A DNA stretch of 64,000 nucleotides from Gordionus sp. m RMFG-2023 (taxonomy: Eukaryota; Nematomorpha; Gordioida; Chordodea; Parachordodidae), in assembly GCF_954871325.1 (NCBI RefSeq), contig NC_088779.1:79121-143120 (forward strand). The letters run 5' to 3'. Under the pieces are notes generated by a model, which had not been told where the DNA came from, searched no databases, and saw only the letters and a list, made by a program, of their open reading frames with translations. The number at the start of each line of letters is the position of its first letter. The stretch's first letter is position 1. The translations under genes were made by a program, and so were the position numbers. Positions 44,936 to 57,239 of this stretch are shown here, in pieces.

Positions 44936-45780
44936 TATATTGCGAAATTAAAAACAATGGTTATTGATGGCTGTTAAGAATAATTTGTTCGTCATTTAGC
45001 AATCCTTTAGAATAATGATCAATATTCATATTCTTTTTCTAAAATAGTTGATAATAGAAGAATTGTTGGCAGATAAGAAACTTGAAGAATTAAGAATTCG
45101 AAAGGTCATAAAGCATGAAGGTTGCTAAAATAACTATAATTAAATAATTCATATATGAAAAATACTGATCTTAATTGTCTAGTCAAGACAACGTGAAAAA
45201 ATTAAAGTTATAAGAAAATAATCAAAATTCTAAAGGTATAAATATATAAAATTAGCAAAAATAAAATTCACTCATAACAACTTATAAATATAATAAATTA
45301 GTTAAAGTTGCGGGCCTGTTTGTGAAATCTTTTGCCTATTTGGTGGCCCCAATCTCTCATTAGATGGAGTTATAAAATATTGTAATAAACCTTTATTTAT
45401 ATTTACCTTAAAATGCCAATGTATAATTAGATTCGCCTTACTACCCCTCTATAGATAACTAAAAAATACATATTTTGAAGTGTTTTTTTGCAGTAGGGAA
45501 GATTGGATACTAAAGTTCAATTGAATATCGAAAATCTCTTCATTTTATATATTTTTATTTTAAATAAATAATAATAAAAGTTTAAATTTCCCATAAAAAT
45601 AATCCCTAATCTATATAAATTGTATTTACTTGAAAAATAAATATGTTATAAACTATCATATAAAATTACATTTTAAATTTAATTGGAGTGTGAGGGTAGT
45701 TATCAGGAAGGAGGTCCAGGGATGTGAGCCCTTAGACAAAAAAGCAGAATTTTGGCCAGGATAAGTTCAGGGATAAATAT
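44936..45780. other. A/T-rich spacer
   Basis: No gene recognised. Confidence 0.4.
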
Positions 45781-45782
45781 AT

Positions 45783-47710
45783 CAGGGACGAGAACCTGAA
45801 CCCAAACCCTGAACCCGACCCTAGATATTTTGCTGAATCCAAACCCAAACCTTTTTTTTTAAATTTAGAGTTCAGGATTCAAGCTTTTTTTTTAAAAAAA
45901 AAATTTTTTTTTTAAATTATTAAACTATTTTAAATTATATTTCAAAAATTATACAATATAAAAAATATACAATTTATGATTTTCAGTTATAAAAGCTTTC
46001 CTATTTAAAAAGAGTTTCTATTTAAAATAATTATTTTTTTATTCAAAATAAAATATTAATTTTACAAAAAACATATTCATCAGACATATCAAAATGGTCA
46101 TCAAGGTATGGATCAGAATCATTAATATCCAAGATATTACCTGTCTCATAAGTTGACTGCAGACATTTACGATGTTCAGCCTCAATTTCACATTCTAAAT
46201 CTACTCGATATCTAAGAGGCTGAAATAATTTCTCTAATTTTTTTAATGAGAATATCAATTTTGGTAACCTTTTTTTATGCCATCAACTGTAACCAAATTA
46301 TGAAGTCCATGCCCTAAGCATAAATGATGCTCATAATTACCTAATCTGACGTTTCTTTTGCGTAGCATCAGTTACCATTTGTATTATTTTGGCTTTTAAA
46401 TGGAACTCCTCTTCAATACTATCTCTCAGATAATATTGTTTCCCCAGTATGCTTTTGAGTCACTTTCTAGTTGCTAGGGTAAAATATTTTAAATCAAAAT
46501 TTTCATCTAAATGATGAAGACTAAATGTGATATAATTTCGACGCTTGAAATAATCGGTCCATAAATCAAAAGTGATAGAACAAAATTTTGGTCCAGAATC
46601 AATTAGATTTAAAACATGGGCCTTTATAGATAAATAAACATCGTCTAGCGCACCCCGACTAATGGTTGTCTTATTTGACAATTCTGTCGAGGAATCAATT
46701 ATCTTATATTTCTATTTTTTAGGCAATTTATTTTTTAATAATCATTTTATATAAATTTTAAACCTTTAGAAAATCTGTCATTCCTTTATTGTTTATAGAA
46801 TCAAATGGCATTACATCTAAGCAGCACATCAAAACATAATTTCGCCCTATTAGATTTCATATTTATTTTAAACATTTAAAAGATATTTAAAAAACATCAA
46901 AATAATTAGAGCTGGAATGAAACAAATTAAATTAGATTTAGTTTAAACTTTCAAAATAAAGTTTTACATAATTAATTTATTAAATTATATATTAAGTTTA
47001 TACATTAAAAAGACATTTAAAAAACATAATAATTAGAGTTGGAATGAAACAAATTATGAATTTGATTTAGTAGTAACTTTCAAAATAAAGTTTTACATAA
47101 TTAATTTAATAAATTATATATTAAGTTTATATATTAAAAAGATCTCAAAATAGAGCTGGCAATAAATAAACTAAAAATTTAGTTGTTTTGAACTTTCAAA
47201 ATAAAGCTTAATAAAATTAATTTAACAAACCAGTTAAAATTTTAAATGAATAATAATAAACTATAATACTAACATAAGAGCCATTTTTTATTTTTTATAT
47301 TGTTGCTGCATCTTGCTGTTGGCTTTAAAAATATTTTTAGACTTTGAATGGATTTATTATTATTAATTTTTTCTGTATAGTTTGTGATAATTAATTAAGT
47401 GCCGAGATAGATTACTTGTACTTATATTTTACTAAAACATTTTATTTCATAACTAAAATATAAAATATATATAAATATAAATATAAGTCTAAAATAAAAT
47501 AAATTACTGTGAAAATGAATTATGTTTATTCAAATCTTCCTCATCTTTTTTCGCCAATTTTAAACAAGGTTCATAATAAATATAATCAGGCATTATTGTG
47601 CTTTTCATATTTTCATTCTTCAAAATAAGATTTCCAAAGTACCTCCAGACATAACTTGATTTATGATTAGTAGAGAGAGTTGTTATTTCATAATTGTATA
47701 TAGGGTGGTT
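45783..47710 (-). pseudogene. BED-type hAT transposase remnant
   Basis: The left terminus CAGGGACGAGAACCTGAACC at 45783 is an Ac-like hAT end. On the minus strand, 47710-47504 reads SSYVWRYFGNLILKNENMKS, then YIYYEPCLKLAKK, the pattern of a BED finger with its first cysteine changed to tyrosine. 46681-46460 reads PKFCSITFDLWTDYFKRRNY, then ITFSLHHLDENFDLKYFTLA, the hAT catalytic block ('FD.WTD...R.YI....H.id'). 46258-46043 is an acidic segment (DINDSDPYLDDHFDMSDEY). The rest of the core and the dimerisation domain are missing, and the right terminus was not found. Confidence 0.75.
46880..47250. repeat. ~128-bp tandem repeat, 3 units
   Basis: Three units containing AATTAGAGCTGGAATGAAAC, AACTTTCAAAATAAAGTTTT and TTATATATTAAGTTTATA. 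The third is diverged. They lie between the BED exon and the catalytic exon of the hAT remnant, so probably in its intron. Confidence 0.8.
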
Positions 47711-47901
47711 TAAAACGTGCAAGTCCATAAAAATAATTAATATGAATTGTTTGTGGAAATAAAATATGATGTATGAATGAATGTAAATGATATACACCAG
47801 TCTATTATATATAGCAATAGAATACAATTCATATTTTAATTTTATTAATGTTAGTATTCAAATAAAATAATAATAATTTATATGCTTTCTAAAAATTACA
47901 C

Positions 47902-48013
47902 ACGCTGCGCCGCCGCCATAATAACACTAATCGTCAATCGAGCCGGCTCGCGCCGCTGATATCAAGTGAATAAAAATACCGGCGGCGCATGGCTTGAACC
48001 GGCGGCGCACAGG
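47902..48013. mobile_element. Small G+C-rich MITE-like palindrome
   Basis: GCTGCGCCGCCGCC at the left and GGCGGCGCACAGG at the right are inverted. GAGCCGGCTCGCGCCGC and ACCGGCGGCGCATGGC lie between. It is by far the most G+C-rich patch in its neighbourhood. No clear target duplication. Confidence 0.45.
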
Positions 48014-48720
48014 TCAAGTTACAATATACCTAACTATGATCCGAGTGTGTAATAAAAATATTCAATCTTTATATCATAATTCTATGATTTCATTAAATTT
48101 AATGTATTTATTGGCAATAAAATACCTAGAAATCTTTATCAAAAAAAACGAGCCTTAGATATATCGGAGAAATTACAATTTTAATTTTTTTTAAAAAAAT
48201 TTTTCGATGATAGAAATTTTATTTTAACTATAATCAAATTTCTTAAGTTACATAAATTATAATATTGTTATTTAAGAAATTTGAGGGATCTCGTTTCATC
48301 TTCACCATGCAATGAATATATTTATTTTCTAGTTATAAAATAAAAGAAATGCTGATCGTCCGCGAAAATAAACGCGGTGTCTCATATAACATCTCTGGAC
48401 TGATTATAAAGGATTAAGACATTTTACTCTCCCTTCACGAAAAACTAAATAGTATATTTCAAATTAACTAAAATGACAAAATGTTTATCGTAAATATGTA
48501 ATTATTTTGGGCTTTAATTTTTCGAAGAGTGCAAAACATACATAAACATTTTGTTGAAAATAAAAGTTAAAAAAATTATAAGGATAGTTTATCTCATAGA
48601 AAAAAATAACTAATATATATTGATATTTTAAATTTAAATGATAAATGTATCCTAATAAGAATGGGTTCAAAATGTTTAGATTCTAATGAAAAGTTATAAA
48701 TGCAAATTTAAAAGCAATTA
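48014..48720. other. A/T-rich spacer
   Basis: No gene recognised. Confidence 0.4.
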
Positions 48721-48890
48721 ACTGACTGCACCCTATTCTCTTCCCTGCTCAATGGTACTGGGCAAGAGTTCTCGAGGCCATTCCTTCAGTCAATCTTCAA
48801 CTTCAACTTTCCAACAACGAACTTACCTACGCCATTGGAGTCTAAATTGCTCAATCACCCACCCACACATCTGTTCGGGTTGAACGAATG
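48721..48890 (+). pseudogene. RLE-LINE fragment (pre-knuckle segment)
   Basis: CCCTATTCTCTTCCCTGCTC and following sequence align with the reverse complement of 28330-28500 in LINE copy 2 (protein LFSSLLNGTG, then a helix, then LNCSITHPHICSG). Only about 170 bp remain and the frame is broken. It ends within the start of the zinc knuckle. Confidence 0.8.
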
Positions 48891-48899
48891 GAAAACATA

Positions 48900-49320
48900 G
48901 TTTACATATTAAACAAAAATGAACTTTTTTTCAATTTATATTACCAGAAAATTTTGGCTAATCGAAGTCGATTTAGAACTCGGCATTCCGTCAAATTATA
49001 TTATATTCAGAATAATTATTAGAATAATGCTTAACACGTAAATATACGCGTATAAACCAAAAATGAAGAGATTTTGTCAATAATTCCAATAATATGCGCC
49101 TTACAATTTTTATATTATTTTACCATTCTAAACCCACCCATAAATTGAATATCAAAGAAACCTATCATTTTTCAAAAAAAATTTTAGGTTTACATGTATT
49201 TACTTCCAATTATTTTTAAAAAAAGCGCTAAAAAATAATCATTATATCTTCATATTTAAGCATTTAACGCCCTCTAATGGATATATATATTTGTTGAAAT
49301 TTGAATTGTAATAAGCTAGC
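48900..49320 (-). repeat. Dispersed repeat R, 3' part (reverse)
   Basis: Read on the minus strand it contains CATTAGAGGGCGTTAAATGC and AATGATAGGTTTCTTTGATA, collinear with the other R copies. Confidence 0.7.
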
Positions 49321-49682
49321 AAATATTTTTTTTTTGTTTTGCATTTAATCTTAAGTAAAAATGGATAAGTAAAAATGGAATTAAAAATTTTGTTTGTTTC
49401 TTCCTTTAATTAAAAAAATATTTAAAATGCAAAGTTTCATCTAAAAAAAATTTTGTAGAAAAAAAAACTTTTTTTAAATATCTTAAGAAAATAACAAAAT
49501 TGTATCCATATAAAATCTTAACGAAATATATATTTGTTTGAATTTTTTTTCAATATATATAAGCAATTATTCTACATCAATCATACAAATTATTTTAATA
49601 ATTTTTTTAATGTTAAACTATTTTTTATTATTCATTTATCTTTAAAACATGTAAACAAAATATAAAAATAAAAAAATATATA

Positions 49683-50744
49683 TGTCGTATTGGGATATGG
49701 AATCATGTGGGATTCGGCTCCCATTCGAAATCTTTTTTTTTAAATATTTTTTTAAAAAATATTTCTGGTGCCAGCCAGGAGGCAAAAAAATATAATTTAA
49801 TTGTTTTTTTAAATAAAGATTTCGAATCCCCTTAAATTATTTTTTTTTTTAAAATTTATTTTTTGTTATATCTGAATCATAACCGTAACCAAACCAATAA
49901 AAAAATTTTTTGAAGTAGTAAAAAGAACCTTTATAAAAAAACGGTTCAGTTTTTATATTTTATGGAAATAATTTGAATATCCAGAATTATATAAACGTGC
50001 TCTTATAGTACTGGTGGTTCCCGCAACACAAGTTTCTGTAGAAAGAGCTTTTTCGGGGCTAAAATTTGTGTTATCGTCACAACGAACAAAAAGGAATCCA
50101 TTTATACTTGAAAATATATTACTTATAAGTTCAAATAATATATTTAAAAATGAGTTATTTTGAATATTATATATTTTTATATATAATTCATAGATGTTTA
50201 TAATAAAAATAAATTAAAAGATGATGTTACTTCAATAAAAAAAAATTTCTAACCGTAATGAACCTTTAATAAGCTGAACCGAACCGAACCTTTATAAATT
50301 TTTTCTTAAGAACCGTAATCAAAACGTAATCATTACAATTTTTTACATACTGAACCGTTATAACGGTTCAGGTCCCTTGCTTAAATGTTCAACGAAATGC
50401 CATATTGCATCGAATAATTGTTGCAATAATTCTTTTTTATATATATATATTTTAATACAAAAAAGTTTTAACCTCATCCCTTCCCTTTTCATTCATTATA
50501 TGTCTTAATTTTATACTATTTACTTTTTTTTTAATTCTCTTTTTAAATCCCTTATTTTGGCCTTTTAATTATATGGTGCCGGCCGCAAAAATAGAAGAAA
50601 AAGTAATTATATTATTTTATTTTTTTTCCTGGGGATTCTGAATATTTTTAAAAAAAAGATCCCGAATAAAACGTGGAGATTCAAAATCTTGAATCCCCAC
50701 GTTGGGATTCCGAATCCCACATGATTCCATATCCCAATACGACA
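49683..50744. mobile_element. Element with perfect 35-bp TIRs
   Basis: 49683-49717 and 50710-50744 are perfect reverse complements, starting TGTCGTATTGGGATATGGAA. Flanks are TATATA on both sides, so a TA-rich target is likely but its length is unclear. The interior holds the 3' half of a hAT gene, probably a nested insertion since the hAT has its own end near 50379. Related termini occur at 18514 and 18970. Superfamily not determined. Confidence 0.75.
49935..50379 (+). pseudogene. hAT dimerisation domain remnant
   Basis: The plus-strand frame reads YPELYKRALIVLVVPATQVS, VERAFSGLKFVLSSQRTKRN, then ENILLISSNNIF and a stop near 50160. This is the C-terminal dimerisation domain of hAT transposases, with the P-A-T-x-V-S-V-E-R-A-F-S block intact. 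The 3' terminus reads TAACGGTTCAGGTCCCTTG. The N-terminal parts are missing. It could be the complement of the BED-type remnant at 45783-47710, but the termini differ. Confidence 0.8.
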
Positions 50745-50989
50745 CATATATATATTAAAAGTGAATATATATTTTAAAAATATCGATGGCTCTAAAAAGA
50801 GTTATAGTAAAAATGTTCCTAAAAAACAGGTTAATTATGTTTAAAAATCTCTAATTGGAGTTTTTGTTTAAGAAAAATTTATTCGCCTTTTTCGTTTATA
50901 ATGTTAAAAATTTTACGTGCTAAAATTTAAAAAAAAAAAATGTTGATTGTGAGAAATTGCCATTAGTTGAAATGACTATGGGTTGAAAA

Positions 50990-51950
50990 ATAAAGTTATT
51001 TAGTATTGGAGTATTTATTAATTTTTTTATTTTCTCCGCTAGTAATAGGATTTGAATTAATTGATGAAGGAAAGGAAGAGACGCAGGTTGCGTCCAAAAT
51101 TAGGGATTTCCCATTGGCCCATGGGGTGCAGGTCAAACCGTCAGGTCTGAGACCATCTTATAAAGAGTGGTTTGTTGGTTCTAGGATGTTAAGTATTTTA
51201 GCCTTATTAAGAGCGTTATGGATGATTTTATTTATAGCTTTATGCCGGAAGTGGCGACCTTGGCTGCGGGAGCAGTTTAGGCCTTGTTTTGCGTTTGGTT
51301 GAACAGGTAGGTTGCAAAGGTGGCAAGTGTGTGAATGTGTAAGCGAGCATCCAAGGCTAAATCCTATGGTAACTCTCAGTTGTCATTGGTTAAGAGATTA
51401 TCAAGGTTTAGGCTTGGAAGTGCCTTAAGGCATTCGTGCCAGTCGTATTTATCGTTTAGTTGAAGAAGTTGTATATCGCTGATATCGGAAGGGTTAAGAC
51501 TATTTGTAGTTTCTTTATAAGGGGTTCCAAGATTGATTTTTTAGAAATTTCGGTTGGAAATGTTTGACCGTCTGGGGTTAGTAGATTCCATCTTTCGATT
51601 GCTACTGTTAAGAGATCGTCATTGGGGGGTTATGAAAGATGAGATCACGGAATTGAGCGAAAGGCGATTAGAGATAAAAAGAGATAGGGAGAGTAATTCT
51701 AAGGGGATCAGGTCGATACCACCAAGTTTAGCGAGTAATTGAGCAAGGTGCCAATTATAGTCTGATAATGGAAGATTAAGGATCCTTTCCATAAAGGTCT
51801 TTAAGCGAATATTATGTTGGGTGAAAAATCTTGAGGAGGTGAATGAGGAGGATGAGTGAAAGAGGTGCGAGATTTTAGGTAAATATAGGCACTTTTTTAA
51901 TAGATAAAAAAGTTAGTGCGATGGGATATGATTGATGAACTCTTCCAAGT
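50990..51950 (-). pseudogene. RLE-LINE copy 4
   Basis: The minus strand reads LKKCLYLPKISHLFHSSSS, SDYNWHLAQLLAKLGGIDLI (thumb), then a zinc knuckle CHLCNLPVQPNAKQGLNC and GRHFRHKAINKIIHNAL, followed by DGLRPDGLTCTPWANGKSLI and LDATCV. RPDG is kept and LVWD has become LILD. The RT palm is absent and there are frame breaks. The 5' side runs into repeat R copy A, which lies in the opposite orientation. Confidence 0.8.
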
Positions 51951-51984
51951 TTTGCAACTCGGAGAAGGTAATAAAATAATACAT

Positions 51985-54190
51985 ACCCTTCTGGATTCTG
52001 GATTATTTATTTGAAGATATTCACTTTTTTTTTCTTTGTTTTTTCTTTGTTTTTCCTTTCCTCCGTTAAGTTGGTAGAACGATTGGAAAACTAATGGTGA
52101 ATCATATGTCATTTTTTAGCGCTTCTATGCTTGTTTGTGGCTTAAATCCCGAATTTAAGGGAAAAAAAAGTTATAAAGCAAAAATAAAAACTTGTGCCAA
52201 CTACTATAGTGAAAATATTATTTTTTATAACATTAATTGTATTAGATTGTAAAATAACATATTCAAAACTATATAAAATATTTTAAAAAAATATATATGA
52301 CCTCATTTTAGTTTCCACAAAACATGAATAATTTTATTTTAAAATATATTTTGTTTTAAAAAATAATATTCTTTAGATTCTGATGCAAGGACTCTTATTT
52401 TGCCGTCAATATCTTTTTAAAAATTTTTAAGTTCCACTTGACATATGTCCAAGGGAAGTGATAACTATTGGTAAAAAAAATAATTAAATATTATTAATTA
52501 TCCATTATCGTAATATTGTTATTTATACCTAAACTTGATCATTACCCTTCTAAAAATTTAAGAATGGTCAAGAAAAAAAAGCACCACCGATGACCCTATC
52601 GCAAACCTGCTCACCCGAACCAGTTGGCAACGAAAAATTAACTGAGAGGTTTCCAAAATGAGCCCCAACCAAATCAACTGGCGTTTGTTGTGGCAATGGT
52701 AAAACACTCGCCATACGCATGTATACTCCTCGCAATAACAACAACCATGGAAGTCAAGCGTCGACCGGCCAGATCGGTACTCGATTGCGATATCGCAACG
52801 AGTCACAACTCCGATTCCGATGATAGCATCTTCAAATATAGGTAGAACTCATCAAACTCCCATGCTAGTTTCTAGCTGTCAAAATCTGTCTTTAAGGAAG
52901 ACAAAATATAAATAATCGAGTTAGCCAGTTTTGAAAATCGGGTCAAATCGAATAATGTGTTTCCATCAGATGTATAATCCGGTAGGGAAAACAGCTGATG
53001 AAAAGAGATTATTTTAGGCGACTATGAATTAAAAATTTGCAAAAATCGAAATTCCCAAACTAATAGAAAAGTTATCAGAAAATTTGTTATAACAAAACAA
53101 GATTTTACTGTATATGCCCTTTTTTTAAGAAATAATATTCAGAAATATTTTATTTTATTATATAAAAATCAATTTTTTTAATTTATTACATAATATTTAA
53201 TGCAATTATTTCTTTTTTCAAATCAATATTTTTTATATCAAAGTGATTGACATTTGATTATTATCGTTTTTTACTAAAATGAATTTTTAATTTGATAAAA
53301 TTTATAAAAATATTTTATTAATTCATTCATTACCACGGTGCAATTTCATCACCCACCAGGAGTTGTAGCGTGCACCAAGTATATTCACTAGTATATAGAT
53401 CCTATACATGATGAATACCCGTTTTATTATAGTGGACGGTACCACTATGTAGTCAGCTAGCATAGTAAAGAAGAGAGGAGTAAGAAAGAGGGGATCTATT
53501 AGTTCCGTTACTGGCAAGATAGTGTTAAGAATTATAACCAATATTAAAAATAATGTACCTGACGCCTGGTTAGATATTTAAGAGATGGAAAAAAAGTAAT
53601 TCTTATGTTAGGTAAGTATATCCTTGGAAGATAAGGTTATGTCTATATAGCGTGTAGTGTCCTATTTTGGAGGCATCAAACTTCCCTGTAATTGTAATCT
53701 CAATCCCTGAAACCCACACTAAAGAGCTTATTATCCTTGTATCATTTTTTCCTTATTTGAAAGTAAGTTTAAGTTAAAAAAAAATTTTTTACTTACATTT
53801 TTTATTAACTAATTACAATTCAAAATTTATTTATAGATTTTAAAATTTAACAAATATATATCCATAAGAGGGCGTTGATAGCATAAATATGAAAAAATAT
53901 CATCTTAGGCCAGCCAGCAAGGTTATTTTTTAGAACTTTTTTAAAATATTTTGGAATAAATACATCTGGATTACCTAAAAATCAAAAAAAACAAATGATA
54001 GGTTTCTTTGATATTTAATTTATGAGTAGGTTTAGAACCGTAAAATAAGAGAAAACTTGTAAGGTACATATAGCTGGATAAAAATCTCTTCATTTTTGGT
54101 TTATAGGCTTAAATTTACATGTCAATCATTATTCTAAAAAATATTTTGAAAATATTATCAGCCACATCTTTGATTTTAAATTAAATTTAA
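51985..54190 (+). repeat. Dispersed repeat R, copy A
   Basis: Starts TTTATTTGAAGATATTCAC and carries the module TCATATGTCATTTTTTAGCG, later CCGAATTTAAGGG, TTGACATATGTCCAAGGGAA and, from 53840, ATATCCATAAGAGGGCGTTG. The middle (about 52660-53760) differs from copies B and C and includes a less A/T-rich block with a protease-like ORF, so this copy probably contains an insertion. Confidence 0.75.
52558..52830 (-). pseudogene. Possible retropepsin-like fossil
   Basis: The minus-strand frame reads DAIIGIGVVTRCDIAIEYRS, then GRSTLDFHG, which resembles the C-terminal flank of LTR-retroelement aspartyl proteases ('D.iiG.d.l.....idy..g..tL'). The active-site DTG segment is not seen. It lies in the region of R copy A that differs from the other copies. 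The assignment is tentative. If right, it is a fragment of a broken LTR element. Confidence 0.25.
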
Positions 54191-54289
54191 TTTATATTTT
54201 TATTGAAATATATACAAAATATATTAATTTTTTATTACCGTTTTTGGAATTTTGATCATGTTATTTCATATTGTTGTATTCACCACTTT

Positions 54290-56870
54290 ATAAATTTATA
54301 GATGTCAATTTTATTTTATTTTTATCTTGTTTAGCATTCTTTTTTTTTATGTTAACCTCGTATTTTATTTTATAAAATATTTTGTACTATTTTGATTCTG
54401 GAATATTGTTTTGAAGATATTCAAATTTTTATTGCTTTGTTTTACCATTCAGCTCGGTGAAGCTGGCCTAACGATTGGAAACATTAGCGATGAATCATAT
54501 GTCATTTTTTAGCGCTTCCTTAGTGCTTGTTAATGCTTTAATCTTATAGTAGCCGAATTTAAGGGAAAAAAGTTAAAAAGTAAAAATAAAAACTTGTACC
54601 AACTTTAAGCTTAAAAGTCGGTTGAAAGCAGTAACTAGGAAAAACATATATCATTCTTTAGTGCCTCATCATAGAGGTTAGTGCTTCAATCATTTTTATA
54701 ACCGAATTTAAGAATAAAGGGTTATTTGCTAAGAAAAACAAAAATATACAATAAATGATGGCCAACTAAAACAAAAACTATGGCAGTTTTATTACATCCT
54801 GTTTTCGCCATTAGCGCTTAATTAATACATTTAAATTCCGCAATTTGTTAATCGCCAAATGAAAAATAAGTTATACGCTAAAAAAATGCTTTGAGGTCTA
54901 ATTTTTGCCAGAAAATTATGAAAGTACTAAAGTTGAAATTTATATTTTTCTTTATGGCTTCCATAGAGATTAATGCTTTTACTATTTTTGTAGCCGAATT
55001 TAATAATAAAAAGTTATTTGCGAAAAAAAATAAACAATAAATGGTGGCTAACCAAAAAAACTATAGTAATTATTTAATTATTTATATAAATACTTATATA
55101 TTAGTTACAATTATCCATTATCGTCGCTTTAAAGACAAAGAAAAGCACTACCGCTGGCCAGCTCGCGAACCTGCTCAGCCGAACCAGTCGGTAACGGAAA
55201 ATTATCACGGAGACATTTATCATTTTCTTTATTATCATCAATAAATTCCCCCGTCCCATATATTTTAAAATCCTCAAAGACTTCAGGCGAAAACAAAGTC
55301 GTTTAATTTTTAATCTTCTCTTTAACGAATTGTGAGGGTTAGTTATCTTTTTCTAAATATCCCATATCAGCTAAGAAAGGTCTAAAGATAAAACTGTATT
55401 ACTTCAAGATTATATTTTTAATTACTAGAAATATTGGTGTTAAGCATACATTAACCTATTTCGAATATTTTCTATTGAGGCAGTAATAAAATTATTTCCG
55501 CTTATACCAGAAGAGCCCTTCTGTTTTCCTTCAATAATATACATATTTATTTATCTTGATTCTTCAGCTGTTTTCATATGTTCACCTTCAGAAATATTAA
55601 ATAAACATTCATTTAGAAATTGTGAAATTGATTGATTTAGAACATCCAGAATAAAAACAAATAAAATACTTCTTTTTTTGGGGGGGGGGGTGGTGGTATA
55701 TTATTATTTTTTTATTTTATTTTTTATAATTAAAAATTAATATATCAATTTTTTTATTTAAGATATTTTGAAAAATGTTCTTACTACAAAATTTTTGGTA
55801 GATGAAACTTTGCATTTTTTTTGATGTTAATAATTATAAATTCAAGGAAGATCCCATAAAACAAAAAAAAAATATCATATAAATATTTTTTTTGATATAT
55901 TAAAAGAAACAAGAAATGTTTACGTTGTGTTTTGTTTTAAATAAATTTTATTTCTACTTTAAAAATATAAAATAATGATAATGATTATCAATGTATAATA
56001 ATCGACTGGTATATATACTAAAACATTTCAATCAAAACATTTAAGTTAATACTAAATAAATTATTTTACAAATTTGAATAAACATAATATTAATACTCAA
56101 TTACAAATTTGAATAAACACAATAGGTAACATTAATACTCAATTAATTATTTTACAAAAACAACACTATTAACATATATAAAAATCAATTTTTTAATTTA
56201 TCAATTAAATTTATAATTCTAAAAATGAAATTAATACTTAATGGCTTATTACTATTCAAATTTTATATTTTAGATTTTAATATTTTAACAAATATATCCA
56301 TAAGAGGGCGTTAAATGCATAAACCTGAAAAAATATTATCTTAGGTATACCAGAATGATTATTTTTTATTTTTTTTATATTTGGGAATAAATATAACTAA
56401 CCAAAGAATTTTTAAAAAAATTTTTATTTATTTTATATATAGTTTTAGAATCGTAAAATAATAGAAAATTTGTAAAGCACATATTGCTAGCGTTATTGAT
56501 AAAAATCACTTCATTTTAGTTTTATTAGCATATATTTAGGTATTATGTATTACCCCAAAAAATATTATGATTTGACCGAATTCCGAGCTCAAACCCGACT
56601 ACATACTAAATATTCGAATGATCAAATTTGCTTAGTAATAACAATTGAAAAATGTTCATTTTTGTTATGTATCTTAAATACGTGTAAAACAACATCACAA
56701 AAAATATTTTAAAAATATCGTGATTTGAGCCGATAACCGATTTGAAACCGACCACTTACTAAATATTTTAATATTTCTCTATTATATATATACATTGTAC
56801 GACATCTTAGAAATGTTTTAATCGACTAGCTTTTCTCATTCAGATCTAAATCCCCAAACGCAAAAACAGA
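54290..56870 (+). repeat. Dispersed repeat R, copy B
   Basis: Collinear with copy C (61410-63950) for about 2.5 kb: TTTAGCATTC, TTCTGGAATATTG, AGTAGCCGAATTTAAGG, AACAAAGTCGTTTAATTTTT, ACTAGAAATATTGGTGTTA, GGAAGATCCCATAAAAC, TATCCATAAGAGGGCGTTAA, AACCGATTTGAAACC and TCGACTAGCTTTTCT occur in the same order. Internally a module of about 130 bp ending CCGAATTTAAGAATAAA repeats three times (54470-54720, 54920-55050). No TIR or long ORF. A short frame at 55041-55244 is unassigned. Confidence 0.85.
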
Positions 56871-57239
56871 ATATTAAAAATTTGGCGCAATTGCAAAGAA
56901 GAATAAATTTTTTTCATTTATTGAAAGATATTTTGACTCACTATTTAATAAATCATTATAAAAAATTTTTTTTAATTTTATATTTTATTGCGATTTTACA
57001 TATATAATATAATTTTTTTTTTAACCGTATTATATTGGCACTTAATATTTCTAATTTTCCAATATTTTATTACTTGCGTTTGAAAGTATCATATTTTTCA
57101 AATTATGATTGGTTCTAATAAATTTTAGATTTTTCGAAAATAAATCATTTTAATATTAAATATATCCCCTTCCACTCCCCCTCCCTTCTAACACATCTTT
57201 AGAAAAATTCCGGGCTTCCTAGGATTTTTATTCATAGTT

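Noticed and set aside
51006-51302. 98-codon plus-strand frame with a hydrophobic start
   Set aside because: Antisense to the zinc knuckle and RPDG region of LINE copy 4; the minus strand gives the family motifs.
53323-53541. 72-codon minus-strand hydrophobic frame near the protease-like fragment
   Set aside because: No recognisable domain; not enough to call a retroelement part.
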